Below are positions 9,194-18,900 of a stretch of 64,000 nucleotides of DNA, one piece after another. The stretch is from Prostheceraeus crozeri (lineage: Eukaryota > Platyhelminthes > Polycladida > Euryleptidae). The translations under genes were made by a program, and so were the position numbers. Under the pieces are notes generated by a model. It saw only the letters and a list, made by a program, of their open reading frames with translations. It was not told where the DNA came from and did no database searches. The stretch spans positions 62,001 to 126,000 of the forward strand of contig CAJQUW010013656.1 in assembly GCA_907163375.1 (NCBI GenBank), read 5' to 3'. Within the stretch, counting starts at the first letter, position 1, and each line of letters begins with the position of its first letter.

Positions 9194-10528
9194 TTAACTT
9201 ATCCTAGCCATCTTTCCATTAAGAATTTCAATAGAAAATTTTACATCTTCTAGCAATAAACCATAAGCCATCAATGAAGTTGTGGAATCTTTCTTTTCAA
9301 TATTAATTGTTACATCACAACCAGTCTTGATAATATCTTCAGATTGTGCATTTAAATCGAAACAGAAAACAGGATATAAATGTCTCCAATCTCCAGGAGT
9401 TAATTGTGGTTCAACTCCAAATTCTATACAAAGATTTCTATAAGCATCATATCCTTCCATAAATTGATTATTGGTATCATCGAATCTTAATGGATCAATT
9501 GGATATCGGGTTTGATTTAATGAAACTTGTAAACTTCGAATTGTATTAATATGAAAAAGATTGTTGTTCTTATCAAAACTTGGAGAATTATTTCTTTGAA
9601 AAGTTAGCAATAAATATCTTGGAGTATTCGCAGTTCTAGTAAAATGCCAGTTAAATCTTTGTTCGGAAAAAGTTACTGAACTAGCAGTACGCTTTAGAAA
9701 ATTTACTGGAATTGGTTTGTTAGTATTTAATCTTTTTGCAATAGCTGTTTCAACCTCTAAACTAGGAGTAATATGCTTAATCCACCATTCAAGTCTATCA
9801 ATTTTTAAATATGCTTTTTTTCCAGTCTTACCAAAAAAGATTAATTCATTATTTGCTGTACGATGAATTATTAATTTAAATTTTAATTGATATGATATTT
9901 TATCATAATCTAAATATCCGAATAATGGAGACAATGACCAGTTTACGGTCTGTTTACTTTTCTTGTTAAAAGCACATCTTTCTTTATATATAGTATTGTT
10001 TGTTTTATTTAAATGATTTGCAATATTTTCTACATCTTTCGCAATTCCTGCGGCATCTGTTCCAGCGTGAGTTAAATCATCAACAATTATACCATCATTA
10101 GTATCAGGAAACCAACCTTCGATTTCATACTTTCTATTATTTTCACCAATTGTTACAAATCTAAGCATTGTATCAATTACACCTGGAGAATCACTTATTG
10201 TTTCTATGGTTTGAGTTGCAACATCTAAACGCATTTGTGTAAATAATCTTGGAAAGAAATTATTCTCTAGTGCAATATTATCGGCATCTGGTAATGGTGT
10301 TGTAAAATTGGCATCACTATACAAAGAATATTCACAGTGTAAAAATGAATCAGGTAGATATATATAACTCTGCTGATTATCAACTTCAAAAATTAAATCA
10401 CCTCCAGTATTTACTCTACTGGAAGATCCGGGATTCATAGCAATTCTTATATAGTCATTCTTTTTTTGATTGCAACTGACGAACGGAGGATCGTCTAATC
10501 TAAATTTATTTTCGATAAGCGAAGACAT
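9194..10528 (-). CDS. Polinton major capsid protein (double jelly-roll)
   Basis: A 444-residue protein in the size range and position of the Polinton/adintovirus hexon-like major capsid protein. Beta-rich throughout, it has an N-terminal region typical of this family (YIYLPDSFLHCEYSLY near residues 55-70, then a FFPRLFTQMRLDV block), and a C-terminal block with FCFDLNAQ near residue 395, similar to the conserved end of these capsid proteins. It would form the hexagonal capsomers with the penton-like protein at 167. The frame looks whole. The assignment rests on pattern recognition of the family, not a search. Confidence 0.82.
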   Translation of the reverse strand: MSSLIENKFRLDDPPFVSCNQKKNDYIRIAMNPGSSSRVNTGGDLIFEVDNQQSYIYLPDSFLHCEYSLYSDANFTTPLPDADNIALENNFFPRLFTQMRLDVATQTIETISDSPGVIDTMLRFVTIGENNRKYEIEGWFPDTNDGIIVDDLTHAGTDAAGIAKDVENIANHLNKTNNTIYKERCAFNKKSKQTVNWSLSPLFGYLDYDKISYQLKFKLIIHRTANNELIFFGKTGKKAYLKIDRLEWWIKHITPSLEVETAIAKRLNTNKPIPVNFLKRTASSVTFSEQRFNWHFTRTANTPRYLLLTFQRNNSPSFDKNNNLFHINTIRSLQVSLNQTRYPIDPLRFDDTNNQFMEGYDAYRNLCIEFGVEPQLTPGDWRHLYPVFCFDLNAQSEDIIKTGCDVTINIEKKDSTTSLMAYGLLLEDVKFSIEILNGKMARIS

Positions 10529-10569
10529 TTTTATAAAAAATAATTTGACTTTTTGTTTTTCTCACACAC

Positions 10570-10705
10570 AGAAAAAATTCTGCTAAAGTAATTTTACTAA
10601 AATAATTTTACTAAAAAAATTTGCTAAGAAAACTTTGCTAAAATAATTTTACTAAAAAAATTTTGCTAAGAAAATTTTGCTAAAAAAATTTTACTAAAAA
10701 ACATA
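10570..10705. repeat. AT-rich tandem repeats upstream of capsid gene
   Basis: About six imperfect units of AATTTTGCTAAGAAAATTTTACTAAA type between the major capsid gene's start and the next minus-strand gene. Possibly promoter-bearing but no defined motif. Confidence 0.75.
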
Positions 10706-10708
10706 ATT

Positions 10709-11240
10709 TTAGAATTTTGCTAGACCAGCTCCGCTACAGCTTTGCTGGTTAAACCGAAGCTTGCTGCTCACGCCATTTCCTCTTATTTCTTCAATTGAAC
10801 GTTTTATGGCTACGCCTGATTTCGTCTTATGTTTACTATCAGACGGAGCTCCGCTCCTCAAGGTTTCCCCAGCAGCTATGCTAGCAATTTTATTTTTTGT
10901 TTCCTCTGAAAGTTTTTTTAAATTTTTTAGTTCTTCGGAATCATTCCTAAGTTTACGAATAGCTTCTAGTTGTTTTAATTCGTTTTGAGACTTGGCAGCA
11001 TTTGATATTGCACTAGCTGTACTACCTATAGCAGCTGCTCCTTTTGCAGCAGATGTAATCAAATCTTTATTATTTTAAATTAAGTTAACGATACTTCCAA
11101 TACCAGAAAAGATGCCAGCTCCTGCCGTGTGAACTGTTTCTCTATTATCATAATGATAAACAGGATTCATACGTGGTTCATGAGCAATTCTTTGATTTGA
11201 AGCAAAATGTTTAAGATTGTGTTTATACATTATAGGCATT
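10709..11240 (-). pseudogene. Small capsid-associated Polinton protein (broken)
   Basis: A minus-strand coding region. Its upstream part has the Gly/Ala-rich, small-residue character (AGAGIFSGIGSIV) of minor capsid or core proteins, followed by an Ala-rich stretch, a charged coiled helix and a basic tail. It appears broken about once. Location upstream of the major capsid gene on the same strand supports a virion role (inference). GC-rich mini-repeats occupy 10727-10860 in its 3' half. Confidence 0.5.
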
Positions 11241-11284
11241 TTTTAGGATTAAATTTGACTTTTGGGAAAAATATTTACGATTGG

Positions 11285-11340
11285 TTAGTAACCTGAGGAC
11301 CTTTGGTCCGATCGGCTAAAGCCTCTGAACAAGGTTCGAT
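11285..11340. repeat. Inverted copy of the 8447-8570 GC-rich repeat
   Basis: Reads AACCTGAGGACCTTTGGTCC GATCGGCTAAAGCC, the reverse complement of the cluster at 8447-8570. It lies between divergent genes. The two copies bracket the whole minus-strand capsid block (8663-11240). Confidence 0.9.
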
Positions 11341-11387
11341 TAGGTAAAACATTTATTTTATCTTTAAAAATTTTTTTATCTTTTAAA

Positions 11388-12699
11388 ATGAATTCTACAA
11401 ATTCCGAAAATTTAATTAAATTAAAAATTGCTAATTTAGAGTTATTAAATTATCTATTAAACAAAAATAAAAACTCAAATTGTAAAATTTATGAAGGTAA
11501 CGACATACAAAAAACATTAGAAAACTTTCCTGGATTTATTTGGAGTAAATATTCGAAAGAAAAACATCTTCCTGGTCATTCATATACCGGTCCAGGAACT
11601 CGATTAGATATAAGACTAGATGAGAATGATAATCCAAAACCAGGTGAAGAACCAATAAATAGAGTAGATGCCGCAGCTTACAGGCATGATTTAGCTTATC
11701 GAAATCATGATCTAAGTTCTCGACATGCAGCTGATAAGAAGATGATTCAAGAATTAGATAGTATTCAAAATCCTACATTTAGAGAAAAAATTGAAAGAAT
11801 GTTTGTTAAGAAAGCTTCACAAGCTAAAATTTTATTCGGCCAGGGTTTAAATGAAACGACAGCAAAGCTGTCTGAGAGCAACGCTCGAACCTACGCGTCC
11901 GAAATGTCGAATGACCCAAGCCGCTATGCGTCTGAAATTCATAAAGAATACAGAAGGCCTAAATATTTATTGAAAGTAAAAGTATTTAATAAAGATGATA
12001 CTTGGAGTGCTGATCTTATTCATATGCCAAATGAAAGGGACTACAAATACGCATTGACCGTTATAGATTTATATACACGATACGCTTGGGTAAAGCCTTT
12101 AAAAAACAAAAGTGGTCTATCAGTTAAATATGCGTTTGAAGAAATCTTTAAAGAAAGTAAGAGAAAGCCAAGGAAATTGTTTGTTGATAAAGGGTCGGAA
12201 TTTTATAAGCGAAACGTTCAGCCACTATTTGAAACAGACGAAAGTCATCGCCAAGTGATAGAAAAGATTCAATCGGACGTAAAAAAAGAAATTATTCAAA
12301 AAATTTACTCAGCAAGGAAATCAGAAATGGTTAAAAATATTACCAGGAATTGTAGAGCAGTACAATAATAAAGTTCATTCAGGTATTGAAGAAACCCGAA
12401 AGAATGCTTCTGACGACCCTGATTTAATACGAAAGAATATATTCGAAAATAATTATTCGAATGTGAGTAATCCGAATTTGCAGAAACTTAAGCCGAAATT
12501 TAAAATTGGAGATAGAGTTAGAATATTTAAATATAAGAATAAATTTGAAAAAGGCTTCGTTGGCTATTGGACTAAAGAAATATTTGAAGTTTGTAAAATA
12601 AATCAAACTTATCCGATTACTTACGAAATCAAAGATTTAGATGATGAAGATATCAGAGGCCGATTTTATCAAAATGAATTACAACGAAGTGACTTTTAA
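11388..12699 (+). pseudogene. Polinton PLA2-domain and integrase coding region
   Basis: Two functions in one region. Residues about 55-125 of the first frame look like the phospholipase A2 domain of parvovirus VP1 and densovirus-type capsid proteins: a GPGT calcium-loop-like motif, then VDAAAYRHDLAY holding the catalytic HD pair. PLA2 lets particles leave endosomes (family knowledge). From about residue 200 the sequence is a retroviral-type integrase core: DLIHMP with the first Asp, then LFVDKGSEF with the second. Downstream lie a glutamate-bearing helix and an SH3/chromo-like tail (12480-12690). No N-terminal HHCC zinc domain is seen. About two breaks. A GC-rich repeat lies at 11863-11945 between the two parts. 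Confidence 0.8.
11863..11945. repeat. GC-rich mini-repeats between PLA2 and integrase parts
   Basis: Repeated TCTGAGAGCAACGCTCGAAC / TACGCGTCCGAAATGTCGAA / TATGCGTCTGAAATT-like segments, GC-rich against an AT-rich background, encoding a Ser/Ala/Tyr-rich linker. Confidence 0.6.
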
Positions 12700-13157
12700 T
12701 TATCATTATTATTATTCAATTCTAACATAATATCAAGAAATGGCACTCCTTCTTGCAATTTAAATAAAACATAAAGACATAATTGACCACAATAAGTTGT
12801 TCCCGGTTTTTGAATTTGAAATGTATTATAAATTCCATTGCCAAGTATTTCTCTTACTTCATTCGTAGGTGGAAGTGCGTATGAGTCGAACCAATAGTTC
12901 TCAGCCTCCGGGCGGTCAAAATAATAATTATCTCCGTTTTTACTAAAGATACCTGCTGACCAATGTACGCCTTTTTGGTCTGAAGTGTGAAGATTCGTTA
13001 TGAAATTTACAGTTGGCTCATTTTTGATCAATTGTAATTCGCCTCTCATTAGGACATAAAAATTCTTTATTCCCAATTGATTAGCAATTTTCTTTAGGTC
13101 GAAATATGTCGTGGTTTGCGTTCCATATAATTTAAAAAACTCATTCATGTTGCTCAT
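12696..13157 (-). CDS. Polinton adenain-like cysteine protease
   Basis: A 153-residue protein of the adenovirus-type (C5/C48) maturation protease family. The catalytic His is in VHWSAG (near residue 67), the acidic partner lies in the YYFD / YWFDSYALPP block (residues 80-95), and the catalytic Cys is in the YCGQLCLYVLFKL block (about residues 123-135), preceded by the oxyanion-side NTFQIQ. The enzyme would process capsid proteins. Whole frame, starting at ATG 13157; its end overlaps the end of the integrase region by four bases on the opposite strand. Confidence 0.88.
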   Translation of the reverse strand: MSNMNEFFKLYGTQTTTYFDLKKIANQLGIKNFYVLMRGELQLIKNEPTVNFITNLHTSDQKGVHWSAGIFSKNGDNYYFDRPEAENYWFDSYALPPTNEVREILGNGIYNTFQIQKPGTTYCGQLCLYVLFKLQEGVPFLDIMLELNNNNDN

Positions 13158-13889
13158 TTTATAGTTAAAAAAATTTCTTATAGGGACCCCTAGAAGTCAG
13201 AAGGGAGGGGGTATTTATTTAAAACTGTTCCATAATGATGACTTTCCTTACCACTTATTCGATTTTGAAATGATTATATTATAATTATTCTAATCTATAT
13301 TGTTTTACATATTTCCATTTTCTTAATGAACTTCATTTGTTAATATGTTTCATCGTTAAAATGATTGTTTAAAATTGCCATAACAACTATCCCGCATGTC
13401 GCCGTCTATGCGTTCTAAATTTAGAAGAAGAATTTTATTGTCATTTGCTTTTATTGTCAATGCATTCTTATGTGCTTAATCTATTCATGTCTTCACAATG
13501 GGAAGTACTTTTAATCAATACAGCGAAGAGAAGAAACGCTCAATGAATTTTGAAAACAGATTCTGAAAATAATTTACGTAGGGGTAAATTGAAATGTCAA
13601 AACTTTTACGCACGCGTAAATTGAAATGTCAAAATTTTACGGATGCGTAAATTGAAATGACAAATGATTGCGCTGTTCGACATAATTTTAGGGGAAAGCT
13701 GTTACATGTTTTCCGTCGTTAGAACAATAAATCTCTTTCTCTCTTCAATCTCTGTCTCTCTTCAATTATCAGCCAGTGTACGGGTTCATTGAATAATTTT
13801 GAGTTTATGAGTTACAATGATCTTCTAGTTCACACAATTAGTACTTTAAATGATGTTGAGAATACAATAACGAAGAATGTCTAAGTAAT
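13158..13889. other. Polinton right-end non-coding region with short repeats
   Basis: No gene seen. It contains three units of about 33 bp sharing GCGTAAATTGAAATG at about 13573-13670. The base composition is less AT-extreme than the genes. Its relation to copy B starts only at about 13890, so part of this stretch may be foreign; I could not find clear insertion ends. Confidence 0.5.
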
Positions 13890-14344
13890 AATTGTGTCTT
13901 CTTAATTTATCATAATGCTCTAATCTTAATAATAATTGAGATCCATTTCACTTGTTTTTAATTGAGATAACGAAGGATATAGTCTTGCGGTTTCTTCCAT
14001 TTCTGAGGTTTCTTCCATTTTTAAAGAAATATTTTGAATAAATATTTTGAATACAATCTTCTGGTATATTGAGACTACGTGATATTTTGAGACAACTTAA
14101 ATTTTCGTCTGCCTAAATTTTCAAAATTCTTAGACCACGTGATATTTTGAGACAACTTAAATTTTCGATTACGTGATATTTTGAGACAACTTAAATTTTC
14201 GCCCTTCGGCCTTCGGCCACGTGAAATTTGAAGTCTACCTAATTTTTGAAATTTTGATTTTTTTGAAAATTTTGAAAAACCCCGCAAAAGTGTGACATCC
14301 GGCGCAAGCGAAGCGTCGCGCCGGATGTCACACTATATACTACT
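13890..14344. repeat. Right terminal inverted repeat of Polinton copy A
   Basis: Similar in direct orientation to 21660-22226, the outer end of copy B, as expected for the right TIR of a plus-oriented element versus the left TIR of a minus-oriented one. It includes repeated units of about 45 bp with CACGTGATATTTTGAGACAA and a terminal hairpin with 16-bp arms (14290-14305 and 14318-14333). It ends TATACTACT at 14344. Confidence 0.85.
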
Positions 14345-14451
14345 CCTGATCTTCCACAAATAACTGATAAAAATTTATTAGATAGATTACGGTGATGATT
14401 GAATTTAAGTTTTTTATTTAATGCTAGGTTTGTAGAAATTTCTTCACTCAT
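14345..14451 (-). pseudogene. N-terminal end of copy-B packaging ATPase, cut by copy A
   Basis: Begins at ATG 14451 and runs to the GRSG of the Walker A motif, where the sequence switches at 14344/14345 to the terminus of copy A. This is the clearest evidence that copy A inserted into copy B. Confidence 0.85.
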
Positions 14452-14556
14452 TTTTAATAAAATAATTTTTATTTTTTAAGAAGAAGAAAATTAAACTTCT
14501 CTAACCAGAAGATCTATCATAATCTCTTCACCTCCAAAATCTATTTGTTGTCCTTT

Positions 14557-15279
14557 CTAAGCCGTAATGCTAATGTTGATACTGTTAATAGTTTTTCTTG
14601 TAATAGGGAAATATATTGATGTTTGTGGAATTACATTTAATCTATAACCAATGGGTAGAGTAAAAGCTGGAAAACTGAATATCAAATTTGACAATTTACC
14701 ATTTATATATCTACCTTCAATAATGTCACAATGTACAACAATTGAATTTATTTCAGTTATTTTAGGAATCTTCTCACCTAAATGATAACCTTGACTATAG
14801 GTTTGTTTATTAAATCCCAATAGTTTTGATAATGATCTATCATGATTAAAATCAACTTGATGATTTTTGTCTAAAGTAAGAGAAAATTTATTAACTGCTG
14901 GTTCAACTGCGAAATGTAATTGCTTCTTATCTTTAAATGGTATACCTAAATGTCTCTTAATTTCATTTGATATTGATTCAACTTCGTAAGAACCAGGAAG
15001 AAAAGTTAGTACTTTCCACGTTTTACCTTTATCAGTAGAATATCTAAATTGATCATTCACATCTTTGATAACGTTTTGAATAGTGTTAAATGTGGAGGAA
15101 CTAGTTAATGCAATTTGATAATTTTTATTTTGTTCCAAATGTAAAATGGGTTCTAAATTACAAGTATGTGATGAAGTAGTTGTTATAATTTTTAACGTCG
15201 TACTAAATTTTGATGAACCCAATATCTCTGTTAGATTTTCTAAATGATTATTAATTTTTTCTAAATCTGCTGAACACAT
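14557..15279 (-). CDS. Penton-like minor capsid protein, copy B
   Basis: Counterpart of 167-955, with about ten differences in 240 aligned residues. The C-terminal portion is not conserved to the same end, so this copy looks slightly altered. No 21-bp repeat array follows it. Confidence 0.72.
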   Translation of the reverse strand: MCSADLEKINNHLENLTEILGSSKFSTTLKIITTTSSHTCNLEPILHLEQNKNYQIALTSSSTFNTIQNVIKDVNDQFRYSTDKGKTWKVLTFLPGSYEVESISNEIKRHLGIPFKDKKQLHFAVEPAVNKFSLTLDKNHQVDFNHDRSLSKLLGFNKQTYSQGYHLGEKIPKITEINSIVVHCDIIEGRYINGKLSNLIFSFPAFTLPIGYRLNVIPQTSIYFPITRKTINSINISITA

Positions 15280-15333
15280 TTTTTAGGCAAAATTTTAAAT
15301 AAACATTTTTTATTAAATATTTTTTTATAAAAA

Positions 15334-15651
15334 TTAAAAACAGCATATTTCAGCTATACTTTTATAATCCTCTTCATTTATAATCTTCTTTTCTAATAGT
15401 CTTTTTAATATAGCATGAATTTCATTGAAACTAGAATTATGTCCTTCCTTTATTGCAGATATTAAAATATTTAATCTATTTAATAATTCTTGTGGATCAT
15501 CTGGTAAAAATATAGTTGTTTCTGTTTGAAAACCTTTTCCTACTTTAGGTGCCGTTGGTAATAAATTTTCTAATTGTTTATAACGTCTAAGAGATTTTAC
15601 TCCACCAACTCTATCTAACATAGCTTTATATTTTATGAGATCTTTTACAGC
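15334..15651 (-). pseudogene. Small Polinton gene, downstream part, interrupted by LTR element
   Basis: A minus-strand coding stretch ending in AEICCF at 15334. It contains a Leu-rich helical C-terminal half (residues LLNRLNILISAI and ILKRLLEKK) and no recognised domain. The LTR element's target duplication ACAGC lies at 15647-15651, so the gene is cut there; its upstream part resumes at 20670. Confidence 0.7.
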
Positions 15652-15828
15652 TGTGGAAATACTCTTTTGTATTATGACTCTTGTGATTTATTGGAAGTGA
15701 TGAATTAAATACTTGTTTGAATTTATGTCATTCCAAAAATATACACATTTTCGCTTTCACCCCATGCACGCTGGTTTTCAATGAAAACTTACTCGGGACA
15801 GTAGATGCCAATATTGCAAATCACGACA
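15652..15828 (+). repeat. 5' LTR (177 bp)
   Basis: Begins TGTGGAAATACTC and ends ATCACGACA; same length and sequence as 20493-20669 by eye. A short LTR for the family. The sequence just inside (TATTCTGGTGGCAG) is where the primer-binding site should be; I did not assign its tRNA. Confidence 0.95.
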
Positions 15829-15904
15829 TATTCTGGTGGCAGTGGTTCTAAAAATTACTCACAAATAATTGATCTAGTTATTCCTACTTGCTTTACGTCA
15901 CGCT

Positions 15905-18900
15905 ATGTCTCATTCTGCAACTACGCCTGCATTGGCTCCTGCTGTTCCTCCTTCTGTCCCTCAGCCATTACTGCGAGCCAATCCGAAGTCAGAAGATTGG
16001 TCGTTCTTCAAGAGACAGTTCCAAAATTATCTGATTATTGTTGACTGTGATGCTGCTAAGAAACTTGCTTATCTACTTAGTTGTGTTGGAGAAAGCGGCT
16101 ACAATATCTACGATGGGTTGCCTGACCCGAAAGCAACATACGAGGATACGATTGACCGGTTCGATGAATTCTTTAAAATTACGCTCTAGTCTTTTACTAC
16201 GACGAAAACAGTTTTTCGAGGCTAGACAAAACCAGTTCGAGTCTATAGTGGAATTTTCTTGCCGCTTACGACGATTGATCTCAGAATGTGACTTTGACCC
16301 GAAAACAAGAGAAATTCTTCTTCGAGACATCTTCGTGGTGGGTGTTTCTTCAAGTCAGCTTGGTGAACGTCTCCTCAGTGAAGATGCCAAGTGTTTGACC
16401 TTCGAAATTGCGGTGGCACGAGGCGAAGCTTGGGAAAGGGCGCGCCACGACAGGCGTGTTATATCATCTGAACAGCTACCAGCTGAACAGAAATCTGTGC
16501 GCAAGGCGGAATTAACTACGAAACAGCCTTCTCCTGCTGTTAATCGTCGACAGTGTTTCCGTTGTGGATCGTTCAACCATGTTGCTAATGATCCGAAGTG
16601 TCCTGCGAAATCAGCTAAGTGTCATTTGTGTTCAAAAATAGGCCATTTTGGGGCTATGTGTTGCTCTTCTAAGCCAACCGGTACTACCAGTGTATCATCT
16701 CATCGTTCTAGTGGCCTGCAAAGGCATCCTGTTTCTAACAGGCGTGTGTTTTCTAAATCAGTGAATCTTTTGTCTTCTCATAATGATAATGCATGTTCTG
16801 ATTCTGCAAGTGCTGGCCTACCTAGGCCTACTACTAATGTTGATTGTACAAGAGATCTATCTACCGATGTCGAGCTTGAAAATAATGTTTCGTACAGATT
16901 GTTTGGCTTTGCAAACAGCCCTGTGAAACAAACCGTGTTTGTTAATAATGTTCTTATGACTGTCGTGCTCGACAGCGGTGCCGAGATCAATGCTATGCCT
17001 CGACAACTTTTGCCTACTGTACCATTAACTGAAACTAATGCCTCCCTCACAAGTTGGGGAAAGGCCCCTGTTGAAGTTCTCGGAAAAGCCATGTGTACTG
17101 TAACTGCGAACGGCATTACTGTTACTGCAGTTTTTTATTTTGCTGACGTTGACGACTATCCATTGTTTTCATTACCTCTTATGCGAAAACTTAATCTTGT
17201 TTCTGCTCTACTTACTGATGAAACCAGTCAAAATGATCTAGGCCCTATTAAGTCTTGTCATAATATTCAAGTCGAATCATTGCTCTTTGATCCTACTTCT
17301 AATGTTCAGTCAAATGCTCGTGATTCTCTTCATGATATTAGGCCTACCGATGCCCGAGTGTTACCTATTGTTAGTGACTTCGCTGCAAAAGGATTGTTTG
17401 ATGGTATAGGACTTGCTAAGACTAAGCCATGTATAATTGAAGTTGAAGAGTCAGTGAAACCGGTTTCTACGCCTCCACGTCGTTTGCCTCCAGCCTTAGT
17501 CACTGATGTTGAGAAAAAGCTACAGGAAATGGAAACACAGGGTATCATTCGAAAAGTTACAAAACCAACTCCATGGTGTAGTGCACTAGTGATAGCACGT
17601 AAGAAAAATAATGACTTGAGGATATGTACAGATATGCGTCCACTGAACAAAGCCGTCAAAAGACAAGTTTTTCAAATACCTACGTTCGAAGAATTAACAG
17701 CAAAGATTAATAACGCCAAATTCTTCTCGCTTTTGGATTGCGCCAGTGCTTTTCATCAAATTCAAGTAGATCGTAATAGTCAGCCTCTTTTGACTTTTGC
17801 CGGACCATCAGGTCGATACGTGTGGCAACGATTACCCTACGGATTACATAGTGCCCCGGAAATATTTCAAGCTACTTTAGTTGAGATTCTGCAAGACATT
17901 CCTAATTGCGTCGTATTTTTTGATGACATTCTTCTAGGTGCAGCAACTGAGAATGAACATAGTTCACTCCTACGGATGGTTATGCAACGGCTGAATGATT
18001 TTGGTATTACATTGAATAAACAAAAATGCGTTTTCTCATCTACAATGATTGATTTCCTTGGATACCAACTCTGTAGCAATGGCATTAAACCCTCTCCGGA
18101 GAAACTCAAAGCTCTACAGTCTATGCCTCGTCCGACTACTAGAGAACAGCTTAGAAGCTTTCTAGGATTTGCCGGTTTCCTCGGACAAAAATTTTGCCCA
18201 CATTACTCAACGCTCGCTGCTCCTTTGTTTGCTATGTGCTCCTCTGAACAACTGAATTGGACTGAAGACAATATCTCTGCATTTCTACGTTTGAAACAAG
18301 CTCTACTTGACATTTCTATTCTAAATTGGTTCGATACTAAAACTCCTATCGAAATTTTCTGTGATGCTAGTGGATTGGGAATTGGTGCTTGCCTGATGCA
18401 AAATGACAAGCCAGTCTCCTACGTAAGTCGAAAGCTTACTCCCGTGGAACAACGCTACTCGAACATTGAGCGAGAAATGTTAGGTCTAGTCTACGCGGTG
18501 AACAGATTCAGAAGAATGATAATTGGTGCTCCGACAACTGTCTATACAGATCATAAGCCTATTATCGCTATGATGCATAAGCATATCGACACATTGCCTT
18601 TACGAATTCAGAAGTGGATCATGTGTCTACAATCTCACAACATAGCAGTAAAATACATACAAGGTCGTCAAAACCTTGTAGCTGATGCCCTCAGCAGAAA
18701 CCCTATTGGTCAAGTACAAGAACACAATCAGATACCTGATTTTGAAAATACGGAATTTACACTTTGTTTTATCCTACGTTCTCTTCCTATTGACCTAAAA
18801 CAGGTAGCTGAAGCAACAGCGAATGATACTACTCTTCAGAAAGTTATACATGAAATTGATAACTCCTGGTCTACACCTAATTCCAAATCATTAGGAACTT

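Larger units (their letters stand above)
1..14344 (+). mobile_element. Polinton/Maverick copy A (left end outside window)
   Basis: A virus-like fossil of the Polinton/Maverick (adintovirus-related) type. The family hallmarks are all seen: packaging ATPase, penton-like and double-jelly-roll capsid proteins, protein-primed DNA polymerase B, retroviral-type integrase and adenain-like protease. The right terminus is 14344, ending in TATACTACT, the CT-3' end expected of Polintons, and it abuts the ATPase gene of inverted copy B. Aligning position 1 with 15422 of copy B suggests roughly 1.8 kb is missing on the left, giving a whole of about 16 kb (inference). Several genes are broken, the polymerase most. 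The sequence is much more AT-rich than its surroundings. Roughly 95% protein identity with copy B in the penton gene suggests moderately recent activity. Confidence 0.93.

Noticed and set aside
13158-13889. Solo LTR or other insertion in the Polinton right end
   Set aside because: The stretch differs from copy B but no TG...CA ends or target duplication could be found by eye.
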